The position numbers and the translations under genes were made by a program. From the NCBI RefSeq assembly GCF_003386095.1, contig NZ_QREG01000019.1, positions 62,001 through 126,000 of the forward strand: DNA of 64,000 bases, written 5' to 3'. This DNA comes from Marinoscillum furvescens DSM 4134 (GTDB taxonomy: Bacteria; Bacteroidota; Bacteroidia; Cytophagales; Cyclobacteriaceae). Positions 35,892 through 47,300 of the stretch are shown here, in pieces (the stretch's first letter is position 1; each line of letters starts with the position of its first letter). The notes beneath the pieces are model-generated. The model worked only from the letters and a program-made list of their open reading frames with translations. It ran no database searches and was not told the DNA's origin.

Positions 35892-38800
35892 ATGAGAAAA
35901 GCAGTACAACAGTCCATAGTGCGCAAGACATTATGGCTATTCGCATTCTTGGCGGTTGTTGGCATGAGTAGTATTGCTGCCATGGCACAGTCCGCAAGTC
36001 CCAACGACCTGAAAGTGTCCGGGACAGTGACAGATGAGACGGGATCGGGATTGCCCGGAGCTACTATCGTAGTAAAAGGTACCACCACGGGTACCACCAC
36101 AGATATAGATGGTAAGTATTCACTACAAGTACCGGAGGGAAGCACCATCACAGTTTCCTTTATTGGGTACAAAACAGAAGAGATGGCTGTAAATGGCCGA
36201 TCGGTCATCGACCTGAGCCTTACAGAGGATCTGGGAGATTTAGAAGAGGTGGTTGTTGTGGGGTACTCCACACAAAACAAAGCCAGCCTGACCTCCGCTG
36301 TTTCTGTAATCGGAAATGAAAACATTCAAACAACCAACCACACCAGTTTGGCACAAAAGCTCCAGGGAAAAGTTGCAGGCCTAAATATCCGTCAGGCAAG
36401 TGGCCAGCCAGGGGTTTTTGACAATGACATCAATATCCGTGGGTTTGGAAACCCGATTTACGTAATTGACGGTATTCGTCGGGAAGGCAAGGGAGAGTTT
36501 CAGCAGCTCAATGCCAACGATATCGAGAGCATCACCGTGCTCAAGGATGCCTCTGCTGCTATTTACGGACTAGGCGCTGCAAACGGTGTAATTCTGGTTA
36601 CCACCAAGAAAGGAACCAAAGGGGCTCCAAAATTTAAGTTTGACATGAACTTTGGCGCGCTTACTCCAACCAACGTGCCGGACATGGCCAATGCCGCACA
36701 GTATATGGAGATGACCAACTATGCTACGATTTATGAGCGTGGCAACAACGACCGCACGCCGTTGATATCTCAGGAAGAGCTAGCCAAATGGCAAGAAGGT
36801 GGCCCTGGTTATGAAAGCACTAACTGGTACGATGAGGTTATGAAAGATCGAGCTGATTTTCAGCAATACAACCTGTCTGTAACCGGAGGTGGCGATAAAG
36901 TAGGGTACTATGTGGGTTTCGAGCACTTGCGTGAAAATGGCCTGCTCAAAAGTGAGGATATGGGTTACAAGCGCTACAACCTACGCTCCAATATCACCAC
37001 GCAGTTGACGGACAATCTGGAAGCACAACTCCTGTTAGGGGTACGTCACAGTACTAAAACGCAACCGGGAACGGGCTTTTTCAACATCTTTAAAGGTTCC
37101 AGGGTAAGCTTACCCACCGAAGGGCCATATGCCAATGGAAACCCTGAATATCCGGCAGTGATCTATTTGGATCAAAATCCAGTAGCCTTAGCCGAGCGTG
37201 ACATTACAGGCTACGCGGAGGAAGAGACTCAAAGCTTACAGTCTTCTTTTTCCTTGGAGTACAAAGCACCATTTTTAGAGGGACTTTCCTTCAAAGGGGT
37301 AGCATCTTATGACCTCAACAACTATGAGGCAAAAAACCTCGCTAAGCCATATTTTCTCTATACTTATGACTCGGCAGCCGGATACGTAAAAAACAAATAC
37401 CGCGATGGATCTGGAAACATCCAGCACCGGAATAGACTCAATCAGTACCTGACTTTTCAGGGATATATCAACTTTGATCGTAAGTTCGGTACCAAACATG
37501 ATGTGAATGCGGTCCTTGTTTATGAGCAAAACCAGCACAATAGAGAAGAATACTGGATCAGAAGGTACTATGGAGATTTCTATACCAAAGACGTATTAGA
37601 ATTCGCTGGATTACGCATGGAAAGCGGCTCCAATCCCTGGAATGGAGCGGATGTGTCTTACATCGGGCGAGTCAACTATAGCTATGCCAACAAATATCTG
37701 CTGGAAGCTGCTGCCAGATATATGGGCGAGTTTAGATATGCGCCTTCCAACAGATGGGGGCTGTTCCCCATGATGTCACTGGGATGGAGAATCTCTGAGG
37801 AATCATTCATCCGAGATAATGTGGCGATGCTGTCAAACCTGAAAATACGCGGATCTTTTGGTACCGTGGGAGGACCTGAAGGACTTCCATTTCAGTATGT
37901 AGAGGGCTATTCTGTAAACAGTGGCGGTCCTTACGAATTTGAGGATGGCGTGCAACTATTCGGAATCTCAGCTCCGGCTCCAGCCAATGCAAAACTTTCG
38001 TGGCAAACAGCTGAAACCATCAATGCGGGAATAGACGTAGGGCTTTGGGATAACAAACTGACCCTGTCGGCAGATGTCTTCCAAAGACACCTTAAAGGCA
38101 TACCAGCTCGTAAAAACATATCACTTCCTGATACTTACGGAGGTGAACTGCCCGAGGAAAACCTAAATAGTAATCTCACTCGTGGATGGGAAATGATTGT
38201 AGGTTACAAATGCAACATCGGAGAGCTTTCTTACAATGTGTCTGCTAACTACACCTTCAATCGCACGAAAGCCGTTCATCGGGAGGGAGAAACTTTCACC
38301 AACAGCTACAGTAAGTGGAGAAACCAGCGTGCAGACAGATGGCAAGGTATTGTTTGGGCATACGACTATGCTGGCCAGTTCCAAAACGAAGACGAGCTGC
38401 GCAACTCTGCCATGCAAAACGGTAGCGATGGGAACATCACACGTGCCTTGCCCGGAGATTTTCGATACAATGACGTGAATGGTGACGGAATCATCAATGG
38501 CGATGACCTTTCGCCAATCCTTTCAGACGGTACACCTCGCCATCAGTATGGTTTAAACCTTGACCTGTTTTACAAAGGCTTTGATTTCAACATGTTGCTA
38601 CAAGGTCAGGCCGGTCATACCTTGAGGTTCCGAGAAGTATACGGTCAAATCTTTGCCTTCAGAGGCAATACGCCAGCATACTTCTACGATAGCTGGAGGA
38701 AAGAAGATCCTTACAATCAGGACAGTGAGTGGATAGCAGGTGAATGGCCAGTGCCAAGAAACATTGACTCAATGCCAGGCATGACCTACAGTGAGCACAG

Positions 38801-39062
38801 CATGTGGAGAAGAAATGCCACCTACCTAAGACTCAAAAGCGTGCAGTTGGGCTACACCTTCAACACGGAGCTTATCAAAAAGACCGGAATCGCTTCTATG
38901 AGACTTTATACCACAGGTTTTAACCTGATTACGCTTACTGATCCCTGGGTGAAACCTCACGATCCAGAGCGTACCAACAATGGTCCTGGCTTGAGCTATG
39001 ATGCGGGCTTTGGCTATCCACTAGCCAAAACCTATACCGTGGGCCTAAACATTACTTTCTAA
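35892..39062 (+). CDS. susC: SusC/RagA-family TonB-linked outer-membrane transporter
   Basis: 1056 residues, normal for SusC. A long N-terminus with a signal peptide ending AAMAQ is followed by a CarboxypepD_reg-like domain (about 40-115, VSGTVTDETGSGLPGATIVV), the SusC plug with the hallmark EEVVVVGYSTQNKASLTSAV, then INIRGFGNPIYVIDGI, and a large barrel ending LNITF. It imports oligosaccharides across the outer membrane in complex with the SusD-like lipoprotein encoded 18 bp downstream. The neighbouring GH92 and GH99-like genes point to mannose oligosaccharides as cargo. It is the first gene of a unit running to 47386. Confidence 0.95.
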   Translation: MRKAVQQSIVRKTLWLFAFLAVVGMSSIAAMAQSASPNDLKVSGTVTDETGSGLPGATIVVKGTTTGTTTDIDGKYSLQVPEGSTITVSFIGYKTEEMAVNGRSVIDLSLTEDLGDLEEVVVVGYSTQNKASLTSAVSVIGNENIQTTNHTSLAQKLQGKVAGLNIRQASGQPGVFDNDINIRGFGNPIYVIDGIRREGKGEFQQLNANDIESITVLKDASAAIYGLGAANGVILVTTKKGTKGAPKFKFDMNFGALTPTNVPDMANAAQYMEMTNYATIYERGNNDRTPLISQEELAKWQEGGPGYESTNWYDEVMKDRADFQQYNLSVTGGGDKVGYYVGFEHLRENGLLKSEDMGYKRYNLRSNITTQLTDNLEAQLLLGVRHSTKTQPGTGFFNIFKGSRVSLPTEGPYANGNPEYPAVIYLDQNPVALAERDITGYAEEETQSLQSSFSLEYKAPFLEGLSFKGVASYDLNNYEAKNLAKPYFLYTYDSAAGYVKNKYRDGSGNIQHRNRLNQYLTFQGYINFDRKFGTKHDVNAVLVYEQNQHNREEYWIRRYYGDFYTKDVLEFAGLRMESGSNPWNGADVSYIGRVNYSYANKYLLEAAARYMGEFRYAPSNRWGLFPMMSLGWRISEESFIRDNVAMLSNLKIRGSFGTVGGPEGLPFQYVEGYSVNSGGPYEFEDGVQLFGISAPAPANAKLSWQTAETINAGIDVGLWDNKLTLSADVFQRHLKGIPARKNISLPDTYGGELPEENLNSNLTRGWEMIVGYKCNIGELSYNVSANYTFNRTKAVHREGETFTNSYSKWRNQRADRWQGIVWAYDYAGQFQNEDELRNSAMQNGSDGNITRALPGDFRYNDVNGDGIINGDDLSPILSDGTPRHQYGLNLDLFYKGFDFNMLLQGQAGHTLRFREVYGQIFAFRGNTPAYFYDSWRKEDPYNQDSEWIAGEWPVPRNIDSMPGMTYSEHSMWRRNATYLRLKSVQLGYTFNTELIKKTGIASMRLYTTGFNLITLTDPWVKPHDPERTNNGPGLSYDAGFGYPLAKTYTVGLNITF

Positions 39063-39080
39063 CGACTAACATCCAAAGAA

Positions 39081-41009
39081 ATGAAAAAAGCTAAATATAT
39101 ATTATCGCTGGTTGCATCTACCTTTCTTGCAGTAGGATGCCACGATGCACTAGATGTAGAGCCGTTCGATAAAATCACTGCTCAGGACCTGTTTTCAGAT
39201 CCTGCAGGTACCGAACTCTACATGGCAGACTTGTATTACCGCATGCCGGTAGAAGATCTAAATTATTACCCCAAGCAGGGATTTGAAGTTAATTACGGTG
39301 GGCCAAACAATGCCGGAGAAGTGCTGGCAATGCTCACTCCCTGGGCCAATCACAGTGGTAGAAACCTTTTTGTGAATGGTGACTATGGCGAATGGTGGAA
39401 AGTAGAAGATAATGCGCGACCGGACAAAACCTTTACTCCGTGGACACTGATACGTAACACCAATGCTTTGATAGAGATTATTCCAGACCTCAATGTGGAT
39501 GAACCTACCAAGCAACAGTATTTAGGTGAGGCTTCATTCATCCGTGCCTTTGCATATTTTGGCCTGGCCAAGCGTTATGGTGGAGTACCGATTATTAAAG
39601 AGCGTCAAATCTACGAAGGTGATCCTGATGCGTTGTTAGTCAGTAGATCCACAGAAAAAGAGACCTGGGATTTTATCCTTTCTGAGTGTGATGTAGCTAT
39701 ACAAAATCTTGAAGGGGTAGAAGATCCGAATTATAGAAAAGCGACCAAATGGGTGGCACTTGCACTGAAGTCTAGAGCTGCTTTGCATGCGGCTTCAATC
39801 GCTAAGTTTGGGGCACAGGCGGATCTGGTAGGACCCGCTGTGGAGCAGGGGCTGGTGGGTATACCTGCCAGTGAGGCTGCCAACTACTACCAGCAGTGTC
39901 TGGATGCCTCCAAGGCATTGATGGATGGACCGTTTGAGTTGTACAAAGCCAGCCCGGGTGGGCCGGAAGAGGCGGCAGAAAACTTCCGTGAGATGTTCGA
40001 AAATCCAAACCTTGCAATAGGCACAGAAGCCATTTTTATCAAAGGAAAAGCCTCTCCCGGAGACTTTTTGGGGAATAACTACGACATCTGGTTTAATCCA
40101 AACCAAACACGAAACGGATGGCCGCACCCAGGACGTTTTTGTCCTACGCTGGATTTCGTAGACATGTTTGAGTCCTACGGTGGAGGTGGAGTCAGCGACC
40201 CTATCGAAACAACCATAGACGGAGATGTCACGAACTATCTGGGATATGATCCCGCTCGTGAATACTTGAAATTTGATCACCCAATGGACATCTTCCAGGG
40301 AAAAGATGCGCGACTTTTTGGCAGTGTGATGCTACCAGGCGCAGAGTGGAAAGGTGTGGAGATCGTCTACCAAAATGGATACATTCAGCCAGATGGGGAG
40401 TTTAAGACTGATACCAAGTTGAGCATGGAAATCGATGGTGTGACCTACCATACTTTTGGTGGGGCTACTCAGGCGGACTACTCTGGTTTTGATCCTACAG
40501 GATCCAATCATTCCAGCACAGGCTTTGGCCTGAAAAAGTTTCTAAGCACAGACCCTGTTGTGCCGGCATGGAACCAAAGCTTTACAGATTTCATGGAGTT
40601 TAGACTGGCCGAAGTGATGCTTAATTACGCGGAAGCTCAGGTAGAAAGCGGTCTGGGTGATGCAGATGTGGCCACTGCAGCTATCAATGCGCTTCGTCGC
40701 AGAGCAGGACATTCTGATAACATTCCATTATCAGTAGAAAATGTTCAGCGTGAGCGGGTAGTGGAGTTGGCGTTCGAAAACAAGCTGTTTTGGGACATGA
40801 TTCGCAGAAGAGAATTCCATACGTATTTTGATCAGACGCGTACTCATGCGCTAGTGCCGGTGTTGGACTTGCGTGAAAGTCCTCCAAAGTACATCTTCTT
40901 GCGTAAAGACATCCGTCCGAACTCTCCACAAACTTTTGTGCACAGAGAATACTATCGCAGAATCGATAACCTCGGACTCAACCAACTCACTCAAAACCCG
41001 GGTTGGTAA
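39081..41009 (+). CDS. susD: SusD/RagB-family surface glycan-binding lipoprotein
   Basis: 642 residues, slightly long for SusD. A lipobox LAVGC follows the signal peptide. Typical family segments are visible: LDVEPFDKITAQDLF at the N-terminus, YLGEASFIRAFAYFGLAKRYGGVPI in the helical TPR core, and FRLAEVMLNYAEAQ plus RVVELAFENKLFWDMIRRREF near the C-terminus. It caps the SusC barrel at the outer surface and binds the oligosaccharide. It lies 18 bp after susC and 68 bp before the DUF3823 gene. Confidence 0.95.
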   Translation: MKKAKYILSLVASTFLAVGCHDALDVEPFDKITAQDLFSDPAGTELYMADLYYRMPVEDLNYYPKQGFEVNYGGPNNAGEVLAMLTPWANHSGRNLFVNGDYGEWWKVEDNARPDKTFTPWTLIRNTNALIEIIPDLNVDEPTKQQYLGEASFIRAFAYFGLAKRYGGVPIIKERQIYEGDPDALLVSRSTEKETWDFILSECDVAIQNLEGVEDPNYRKATKWVALALKSRAALHAASIAKFGAQADLVGPAVEQGLVGIPASEAANYYQQCLDASKALMDGPFELYKASPGGPEEAAENFREMFENPNLAIGTEAIFIKGKASPGDFLGNNYDIWFNPNQTRNGWPHPGRFCPTLDFVDMFESYGGGGVSDPIETTIDGDVTNYLGYDPAREYLKFDHPMDIFQGKDARLFGSVMLPGAEWKGVEIVYQNGYIQPDGEFKTDTKLSMEIDGVTYHTFGGATQADYSGFDPTGSNHSSTGFGLKKFLSTDPVVPAWNQSFTDFMEFRLAEVMLNYAEAQVESGLGDADVATAAINALRRRAGHSDNIPLSVENVQRERVVELAFENKLFWDMIRRREFHTYFDQTRTHALVPVLDLRESPPKYIFLRKDIRPNSPQTFVHREYYRRIDNLGLNQLTQNPGW

Positions 41010-41077
41010 GCTAAAAAAAACAGGACAGACCGTCGGCAGGATAAGCCGGCGGTGATTTAAACAAGACATTTACAGAG

Positions 41078-41824
41078 ATGAAAAAGATTAAAAATATAGC
41101 ATTGGCGCTGTGCACGGTAGGGGCACTCTCAGCCTGCGAGCTGGATAACTTTGAAGGTCCTGATGCTGGCTTGTACGGTGAAATTATTGATAAAGAAACA
41201 GGGCGTAAAGTACCTCAGGACATCATCAATGGTACGCTCATAGAAATATGGGAGTACGGTTATGATCCGGTGACACCCCAGCGATTGGAAGTAAAAACGG
41301 ATGGTAGCTACATGGATACCCGTTTGTTTAGCAACATGTATGACGTCATTCCTGTTAATACCAACTTCCACAACAATGCCACTGAAAGCATAGATACCTT
41401 ACAAGTGGAGATCAAAGGACAAACCGAACTCAACTTTGAGGTGGTACCTTACCTGCGGGTAGTAGATGCCAACATTTCTAAAACAGGTAGTAAGGCAGTG
41501 GCCACCTTCAGGCTGGAGCAGCCGATCGATTCGGTGTATCTAAACGCTGGGGATACCGTCAAGCGTGCTGTCGTGATTAAAGAAGTTGGTCTATATGCAC
41601 ACCTGGACCCGAATGTAGGAAAGGACATGAACCTGGGTAAAACCACCGTGACGGTCAATGACGTAATCCGTGAGGGGGAAAATGATGTCTATAGCCTGGA
41701 GTTTGATACTTCTCGTGATACAGACTTTGTAAACGGAGGTAAAGTTTACCTGAGAGTAGGTGCCATCTCTGACATGCCAACTGCGCGATCAAATTACGGC
41801 AGTACGGTGGAGATGGATTTTTAA
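41078..41824 (+). CDS. DUF3823-type lipoprotein, likely surface glycan-binding protein
   Basis: 248 residues with a lipobox LSAC. The N-terminal domain (about 25-110, LYGEIIDKETGRKVPQDIIN) has the transthyretin-like beta-sandwich of the DUF3823 family, followed by a second beta domain (about 115-248, RVVDANISKTGSKAVATFRL). Members of this family sit directly after SusC/SusD in many Bacteroidota loci that carry GH92 genes, and are treated as surface glycan-binding proteins. Position and size agree. No catalytic motif was seen. Confidence 0.8.
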   Translation: MKKIKNIALALCTVGALSACELDNFEGPDAGLYGEIIDKETGRKVPQDIINGTLIEIWEYGYDPVTPQRLEVKTDGSYMDTRLFSNMYDVIPVNTNFHNNATESIDTLQVEIKGQTELNFEVVPYLRVVDANISKTGSKAVATFRLEQPIDSVYLNAGDTVKRAVVIKEVGLYAHLDPNVGKDMNLGKTTVTVNDVIREGENDVYSLEFDTSRDTDFVNGGKVYLRVGAISDMPTARSNYGSTVEMDF

Positions 41825-41845
41825 AATAAATCAATAACACATACT

Positions 41846-41907
41846 GAGGCTGTTTCTGTCAGGTTATCTACAGTTTTCTGGAATCTGTCTACCGCTGAAG
41901 CAGCCTC
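41846..41907 (+). promoter_or_regulatory. Hairpin between the susCD part and the GH92 gene
   Basis: GAGGCTG (41846-41852) pairs with CAGCCTC (41901-41907) around a possible inner CTGT / ACAG stem. It is followed at about 41917-41946 by another possible hairpin with GAAGCT / AGCTTC arms. No T-run and no phased boxes are present, so this looks like an mRNA processing or stability element rather than a terminator-promoter pair. Confidence 0.4.
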
Positions 41908-42019
41908 CATTTTCGAAGAAGCTCAATTTTTACATAAAGCTTCGCTCCACCGCGGAGGATCGGGGGAGTGCTGGCTGCGTGTTGCCAAAATACAATCTGA
42001 CTTGTCTGATTAGGAAACA

Positions 42020-44299
42020 ATGAAAAAGAATTATCGAACCAGGATCTTGGGAATTTTAGTTAGCCTTGGGCTAAGCCTGATCATCCTATATGCCTGTAAT
42101 AGATCACGTGCCGAGCGGATCTATGGCGAACCAACCACGGAACAACAATCACTTACCCAATTGGTAAATCCATTCATCGGTACTGGTGGCCATGGACATA
42201 CTTTTCCGGGTGCTAGCATGCCCAATGGCATGGTGCAGCTCAGTCCGGATACACGCCTCATGGGGTGGGATGCCTGCAGTGGCTATCATATCACTGATGA
42301 AAGCATTTTGGGCTTTTCACATACCCACCTAAGCGGTACAGGTATTGGCGACTATGGAGATATCCTGTTTATGCCAATCACGACCACTCCCGAATTCACA
42401 CCAAACGAAAATGGCAACTACAGCCATGCATATGCCAATAAGAAACGAAAGGGTAGTGAAAAAGCGGAGCCAGGATATTACTCGGTGGTCTTGGATGACA
42501 ACAATATCGGTGTAGAGCTCACCACCACCACACGAGCAGGTTTCCATCGCTACAGCTTTGAAGGCAGTCATGCAGGGCTACTCATAGACCTAAACCACAC
42601 GCTGCAGGGGCATCGGCAGGTCGAAAACATATTGGAGGTAGTGGGTCCCAATGAAATTCGCGGGGTGAAGCGCACCAGTGGATGGGCACGGAAGCATGAA
42701 GTCTATTTTCACGCAGTATTTTCCATGCCTTTTCAGTCCCAACTCCATGCTGATGGTAGCATAGCGGAACTTACGTTTGAAGACAATACGCACGAGCTAC
42801 TGGTGAAAGTGGGGATTTCTCATGTGGATTGGAAAGGAGCCAAACGCAACCTCGACGAAGAGATTTTGGATTGGAGTTTTGATAAAGTGCGTAGGGCTGC
42901 CAAAGACTCCTGGGAGCAATACCTCTCCACAGTGACCGTAGAAGGTGGCAGCATGGATGACCGCACCATCTTTTACACGGCGATGTACCATGCCGGGCTT
43001 GCACCCAATACATTTAGTGATGTAGACGGTAGGTACATGGGTATGGATCGCCAGATTCATCAATCCGATCGACCTATTTTTACCGTTTATTCCCTTTGGG
43101 ACACCTATAGAGCCCTGCATCCGTTTAACACACTTGTGCGACCGGCCATCAATCAGGACATGATCCAGTCCCTCATTACCAAGTATGAAGAAGGAGGTGC
43201 GCTGCCCAAGTGGGAACTGGCCGGCAACTATACGGGCACCATGATCGGCTACCATGGAGTTGCAGTGATTGCTGATGCTTTTACCAAAGGTCAAAAAGAC
43301 TTTGATATCGAAACGGCCTATGAGGCCATGATCAAATCGGCACATTACGACACAGCGGGGATTCATTTTCCAGACGCTCACATTAGAGAAAAACTCATGC
43401 CTAAAGCGAAAGCGTTGAACAATGAGCTGGGCTTTATTCCGGCAGATTTGGAAAACGAATCTGTATCCAAGGCCCTGGAATATGCTTACAATGACTGGTG
43501 CATTGCGCAAATGGCGAAAGGACTGGGTAAGACGGCTGATTATGAATACTTCATGACCCGCTCGAAACGATACGTTCAGTATTTTGACAAGGAGACGGGC
43601 TTTATGAGAGGTAAACTGGCCGAAGGAGGTTGGAGAGAGCCTTTTGATCCGAAATATTCGCGCCACCGAAAAGACGACTATGTAGAGGGTAATGCCTGGC
43701 AGTGGTCGTGGTTTGTGCCGCACGATATCAAAGGGCTGGTTTCACTGCACGGAGGTCGGGAGGCCTTTGTAGCAAAGCTGGATCAACTTTTTACAGAAAG
43801 CAGTGAAATTACCGGAGACCATAGCTCGGCTGATATTTCCGGGCTGATCGGCCAGTACGCGCACGGCAATGAGCCCAGCCATCATATTGCGTACATGTAC
43901 AACTATGTAGGGGCACCTCATCGGGCACAAGAGCTTACTCGCCAAATACTGACTTCTCAGTATTCCAACAACCCCAACGGACTTTCCGGCAATGAAGATT
44001 GCGGCCAAATGTCCGCGTGGTATCTGCTGAGTGCAATGGGCATCTATCAGGTAGCACCGGGAAGTCCATACTATACCTTTGGTTCTCCACTGTTTGACAA
44101 AGTGACCATTCATCAGGAAAATGGAAAAGACTTTACCATTGAGGCACTCAATAACTCTCCGGAGAATATCTACCTGCAGCGGTATGTGTATAATGAAAAA
44201 GAGCTGGAAGTGCCTTTTATCAGTCACAAGCAAATAGAAGAGGGAGGAGTTTTACAATTTGAAATGGCATCCTCGCCCAAAAGTGAGGACCCACAATAA
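42020..44299 (+). CDS. GH92 alpha-mannosidase lipoprotein
   Basis: 759 residues. A lipobox-like LYAC follows the membrane segment. GH92 hallmarks: VNPFIGTGGHGHTFPGAS near the N-terminus, GFSHTHLSGTGIGDYGD, the EGNAWQW motif with Glu556, HGNEPSHHIAYMYNY, and GNEDCGQMSAWYLLSAMG with Glu659/Asp660, motifs that contain the general acid and base region in characterised GH92 enzymes. The family removes terminal alpha-linked mannose by an inverting, calcium-dependent mechanism. This protein has the most canonical motifs of the four GH92-type proteins here. It is followed after 9 bp by the GH99-like gene. Confidence 0.93.
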   Translation: MKKNYRTRILGILVSLGLSLIILYACNRSRAERIYGEPTTEQQSLTQLVNPFIGTGGHGHTFPGASMPNGMVQLSPDTRLMGWDACSGYHITDESILGFSHTHLSGTGIGDYGDILFMPITTTPEFTPNENGNYSHAYANKKRKGSEKAEPGYYSVVLDDNNIGVELTTTTRAGFHRYSFEGSHAGLLIDLNHTLQGHRQVENILEVVGPNEIRGVKRTSGWARKHEVYFHAVFSMPFQSQLHADGSIAELTFEDNTHELLVKVGISHVDWKGAKRNLDEEILDWSFDKVRRAAKDSWEQYLSTVTVEGGSMDDRTIFYTAMYHAGLAPNTFSDVDGRYMGMDRQIHQSDRPIFTVYSLWDTYRALHPFNTLVRPAINQDMIQSLITKYEEGGALPKWELAGNYTGTMIGYHGVAVIADAFTKGQKDFDIETAYEAMIKSAHYDTAGIHFPDAHIREKLMPKAKALNNELGFIPADLENESVSKALEYAYNDWCIAQMAKGLGKTADYEYFMTRSKRYVQYFDKETGFMRGKLAEGGWREPFDPKYSRHRKDDYVEGNAWQWSWFVPHDIKGLVSLHGGREAFVAKLDQLFTESSEITGDHSSADISGLIGQYAHGNEPSHHIAYMYNYVGAPHRAQELTRQILTSQYSNNPNGLSGNEDCGQMSAWYLLSAMGIYQVAPGSPYYTFGSPLFDKVTIHQENGKDFTIEALNNSPENIYLQRYVYNEKELEVPFISHKQIEEGGVLQFEMASSPKSEDPQ

Positions 44300-44308
44300 T
44301 TTGAAAAT

Positions 44309-47300
44309 ATGAAGAAACTTACCATAACATGTCTGATGCTGCTCGTCGCTCGCCTGTCCATGGCGCAGATGATAGTAGATAGATGTGAAATTACGCCCGG
44401 GTGGGAAAGTGACAATGTGCTGACCGTAGAGCGTACGGATAAGAAAGAAGGACTTGGAGCTCTTAGTTTTAGCGGTACAGGTACCAAATGGTTTAGTAAG
44501 AAATATGCACAGATTCAGTCTGGTGTGTCCGAAAATGGCTACTTATCCTTTTGGCTCTACCTCTCTGATGCCTCCACCTTTAGTGGAAGTGGTTTTGTGG
44601 AGCTCAATAGCTCCGCTACCGAAGGTACAGATGCCTATCGATGGAGCATGCAGGATTTGTCTTTGGTCGATGGCTGGAACGAACTCAACCTCACATTCAC
44701 TTCTGCTCAAAAGCTGGGTACGCCAGATCTCAGTGCTGTACGCGGATTCATCATCTCACAGGCATTATCAGGCACGCTAGAAGCCAGATTGGATGGCTTG
44801 AAACTACGCAATAGTCTGACGACCAGCACCCCAGAGTTGTTGGATATCAAAACGGTAGACCCCTCGACCCTGGATGGCAAAGTCATGTTTGGCTATCAGG
44901 GGTGGTTTTCATCACCTGGTGACGGCACTACGCTTGGTGATCGCTACCATCACTGGGGCGATTTGGCTCCTGGTGAGGGAAAGCAAAGCAATCTCAGTAT
45001 AGAAATGTGGTTTGATGACCGTGAGTTTGATCCAGACGAACTTTACCCCACGGGATACAGATTTCCCGACGGACGGGAAGCAAGATCATTTTCGTCAGGC
45101 AATAAAAAGACGGTCATGAGACACATGAAGTGGCTCCGCGATTATGACTTGGATGGAGTTTTCCTTCAGCGCTTTATGTCCGAGGCACGAGATGCAAAGT
45201 TTAAGACCTTTCGGGACACGGTAGCCGTACATGTAAAAGATGGATGCGAGCGATATGGACGCACCTTTGCCATGATGTGGGATGGCCTCAACTATGCGGG
45301 GGCTGCAGAAGATATCAAAAACGACTGGATGCATTTGGTAGATGACCTCAAATTGACCGAAAGCCCCAATTATTTGCACCACCGAGGTAAACCGCTGATC
45401 TCACTGTGGGGGTATACCGTACGTGATGAAGCCAAGCTGGAGGAACTGGAAGAGCTGATTGAGTTTTTTCATAACCATCCGGAAGAAAAGTACCGCGCCT
45501 CTATCAAGCTAGGCTGCAATGACAGCTGGCGTACCCGTGGTGGTGGCATGTGGCAGGAAGCATTTAGTAAGGTGGAGGTAATAAGCCCTTGGACAGTGGG
45601 GCGTTATGGTTCTTCAAAAGAAGGCTATGAAAACTTTGCCAATCGTACCACCGTGCCAGATATGGTATGGTGCAATGAAAGAAACATAGACTACTTGCCG
45701 GTAAACTGGCCTGGATTTTCCTGGTTCAACTTACATGATGGACCTAAAAACCAGCACCCAAGACGCAGTGGAGACTTTTTCTGGGAGCAGGCCAGCGGCA
45801 ATATCAGTAGAGGGGCCAAAAGTTTGTATATCGCCATGTTCGATGAGATAGACGAGGCGACTGCATTTTTCAAACTACCGGAAAATAAAGACATGTCGCC
45901 AGACAAGGGTTACTGGCTTTCACTGGATGCGGATGGAAAAGAGATCCCGAGTGACTGGTATTTGCGTGCGGTGAGTCTGGTAACTCAGGTTGTGCGTGGC
46001 GAGGAAGAAAACCGTGAGTTTCTGGAGACACCTCCGGACGGTATTGATGCCTTTAGTTTAAAAGCTACACATGCTACCTGTGCATCAGCAAATGGCGCAC
46101 TTGCTTTAGGCTATCCTGCGGGATCCGAAGCCTGGCAATTTAGTATTGACGGTGGGCAGAACTATAGCTACACGGCAGACCCGACAGTTTCTGCGCTACA
46201 AGTGCCTAACCTGTCCGCTGGTTTGTACAATGTCTGGGTGAAATATGCGGATGGATCATTGCCTACCGATCTTGGGGATGTGCTCATCGTAGATTCTCAA
46301 CCTGAAATAACGCTTACCAAAGAAGATGCCTCTTGCCTTTCGGATGGTGTAATTCATATTTCTGTAGGTACCAATCCGTATTTAGGAGCCGTATCAATCA
46401 GCATGGATGGTGGTGCTACTTATGGTATCACGCTTGAGGAAGGTGTCTATCAAAAAACACTCGAAGGTATCGCAGAAGGGCAATACGACGTTTGGGCCCA
46501 ATGGGAAAGTACCACTTGCGCACAGGCTGTGGGTGTAGTGGACATTGCGGCGATTGTGCCTGCTCCGACAATCAACCCTGAGGTCTTTGATGAGCCTGCT
46601 ACAGGGAGTATTTGTCTGGGTAGCAGTCTGACTTTGGCGGCTATCGTAGACGAATCGGTAACTGTGGAGTCTTGGTTGTGGTCTGGCCCGGGTGGTTTTG
46701 AAGCCAATACATCCGAAATTTCCGTTACGAAGAGCCTCTCAGAGGCAGAGGCCGGTACTTATACAGTGACTTATACGGATGCCAAAGGTTGTTCGGCTAC
46801 AGAAAGCTATGAAGTAGTCGTAGGTGAGGGGTCGGTTCCTGAGGTTGCCTTTCAGGTAGAAGCGGATGGTAACCTAAGAAATCCTGAAGAGGTCGTATTT
46901 TGCGAAGGTGAACGACTTATTTTGGAGGCTACACCCAATGAGTCGACCTACACCTATGAGTGGGAAGGACCAAATGGATTTCGAAAATCCGGTCGTAGAG
47001 CAACACTTTCTAATAGCGCGTCAGCTGATTTGAATGGTACCTATTTACTAAAAGTGACCAGCGCGGAGTGTTTTTCAAAAATAGAACAAGTAATCAGCGT
47101 AGGAGTCGAAGGACAGTGTGGGTCGCAAGTACTCGGATCGCAAGCCTCTCAGGCTTTTCAAGTTTTCCCAAACCCAGGGCATGGTCAATTCGCATTGGTC
47201 GGTGAGACAAATCTGGGAAACGTTAAATTGACAGACTTTACCGGGAAGGAGCTCAACCCAAGGCTATTACAAACCGGTAATGAATCCTACGAATTAGATA

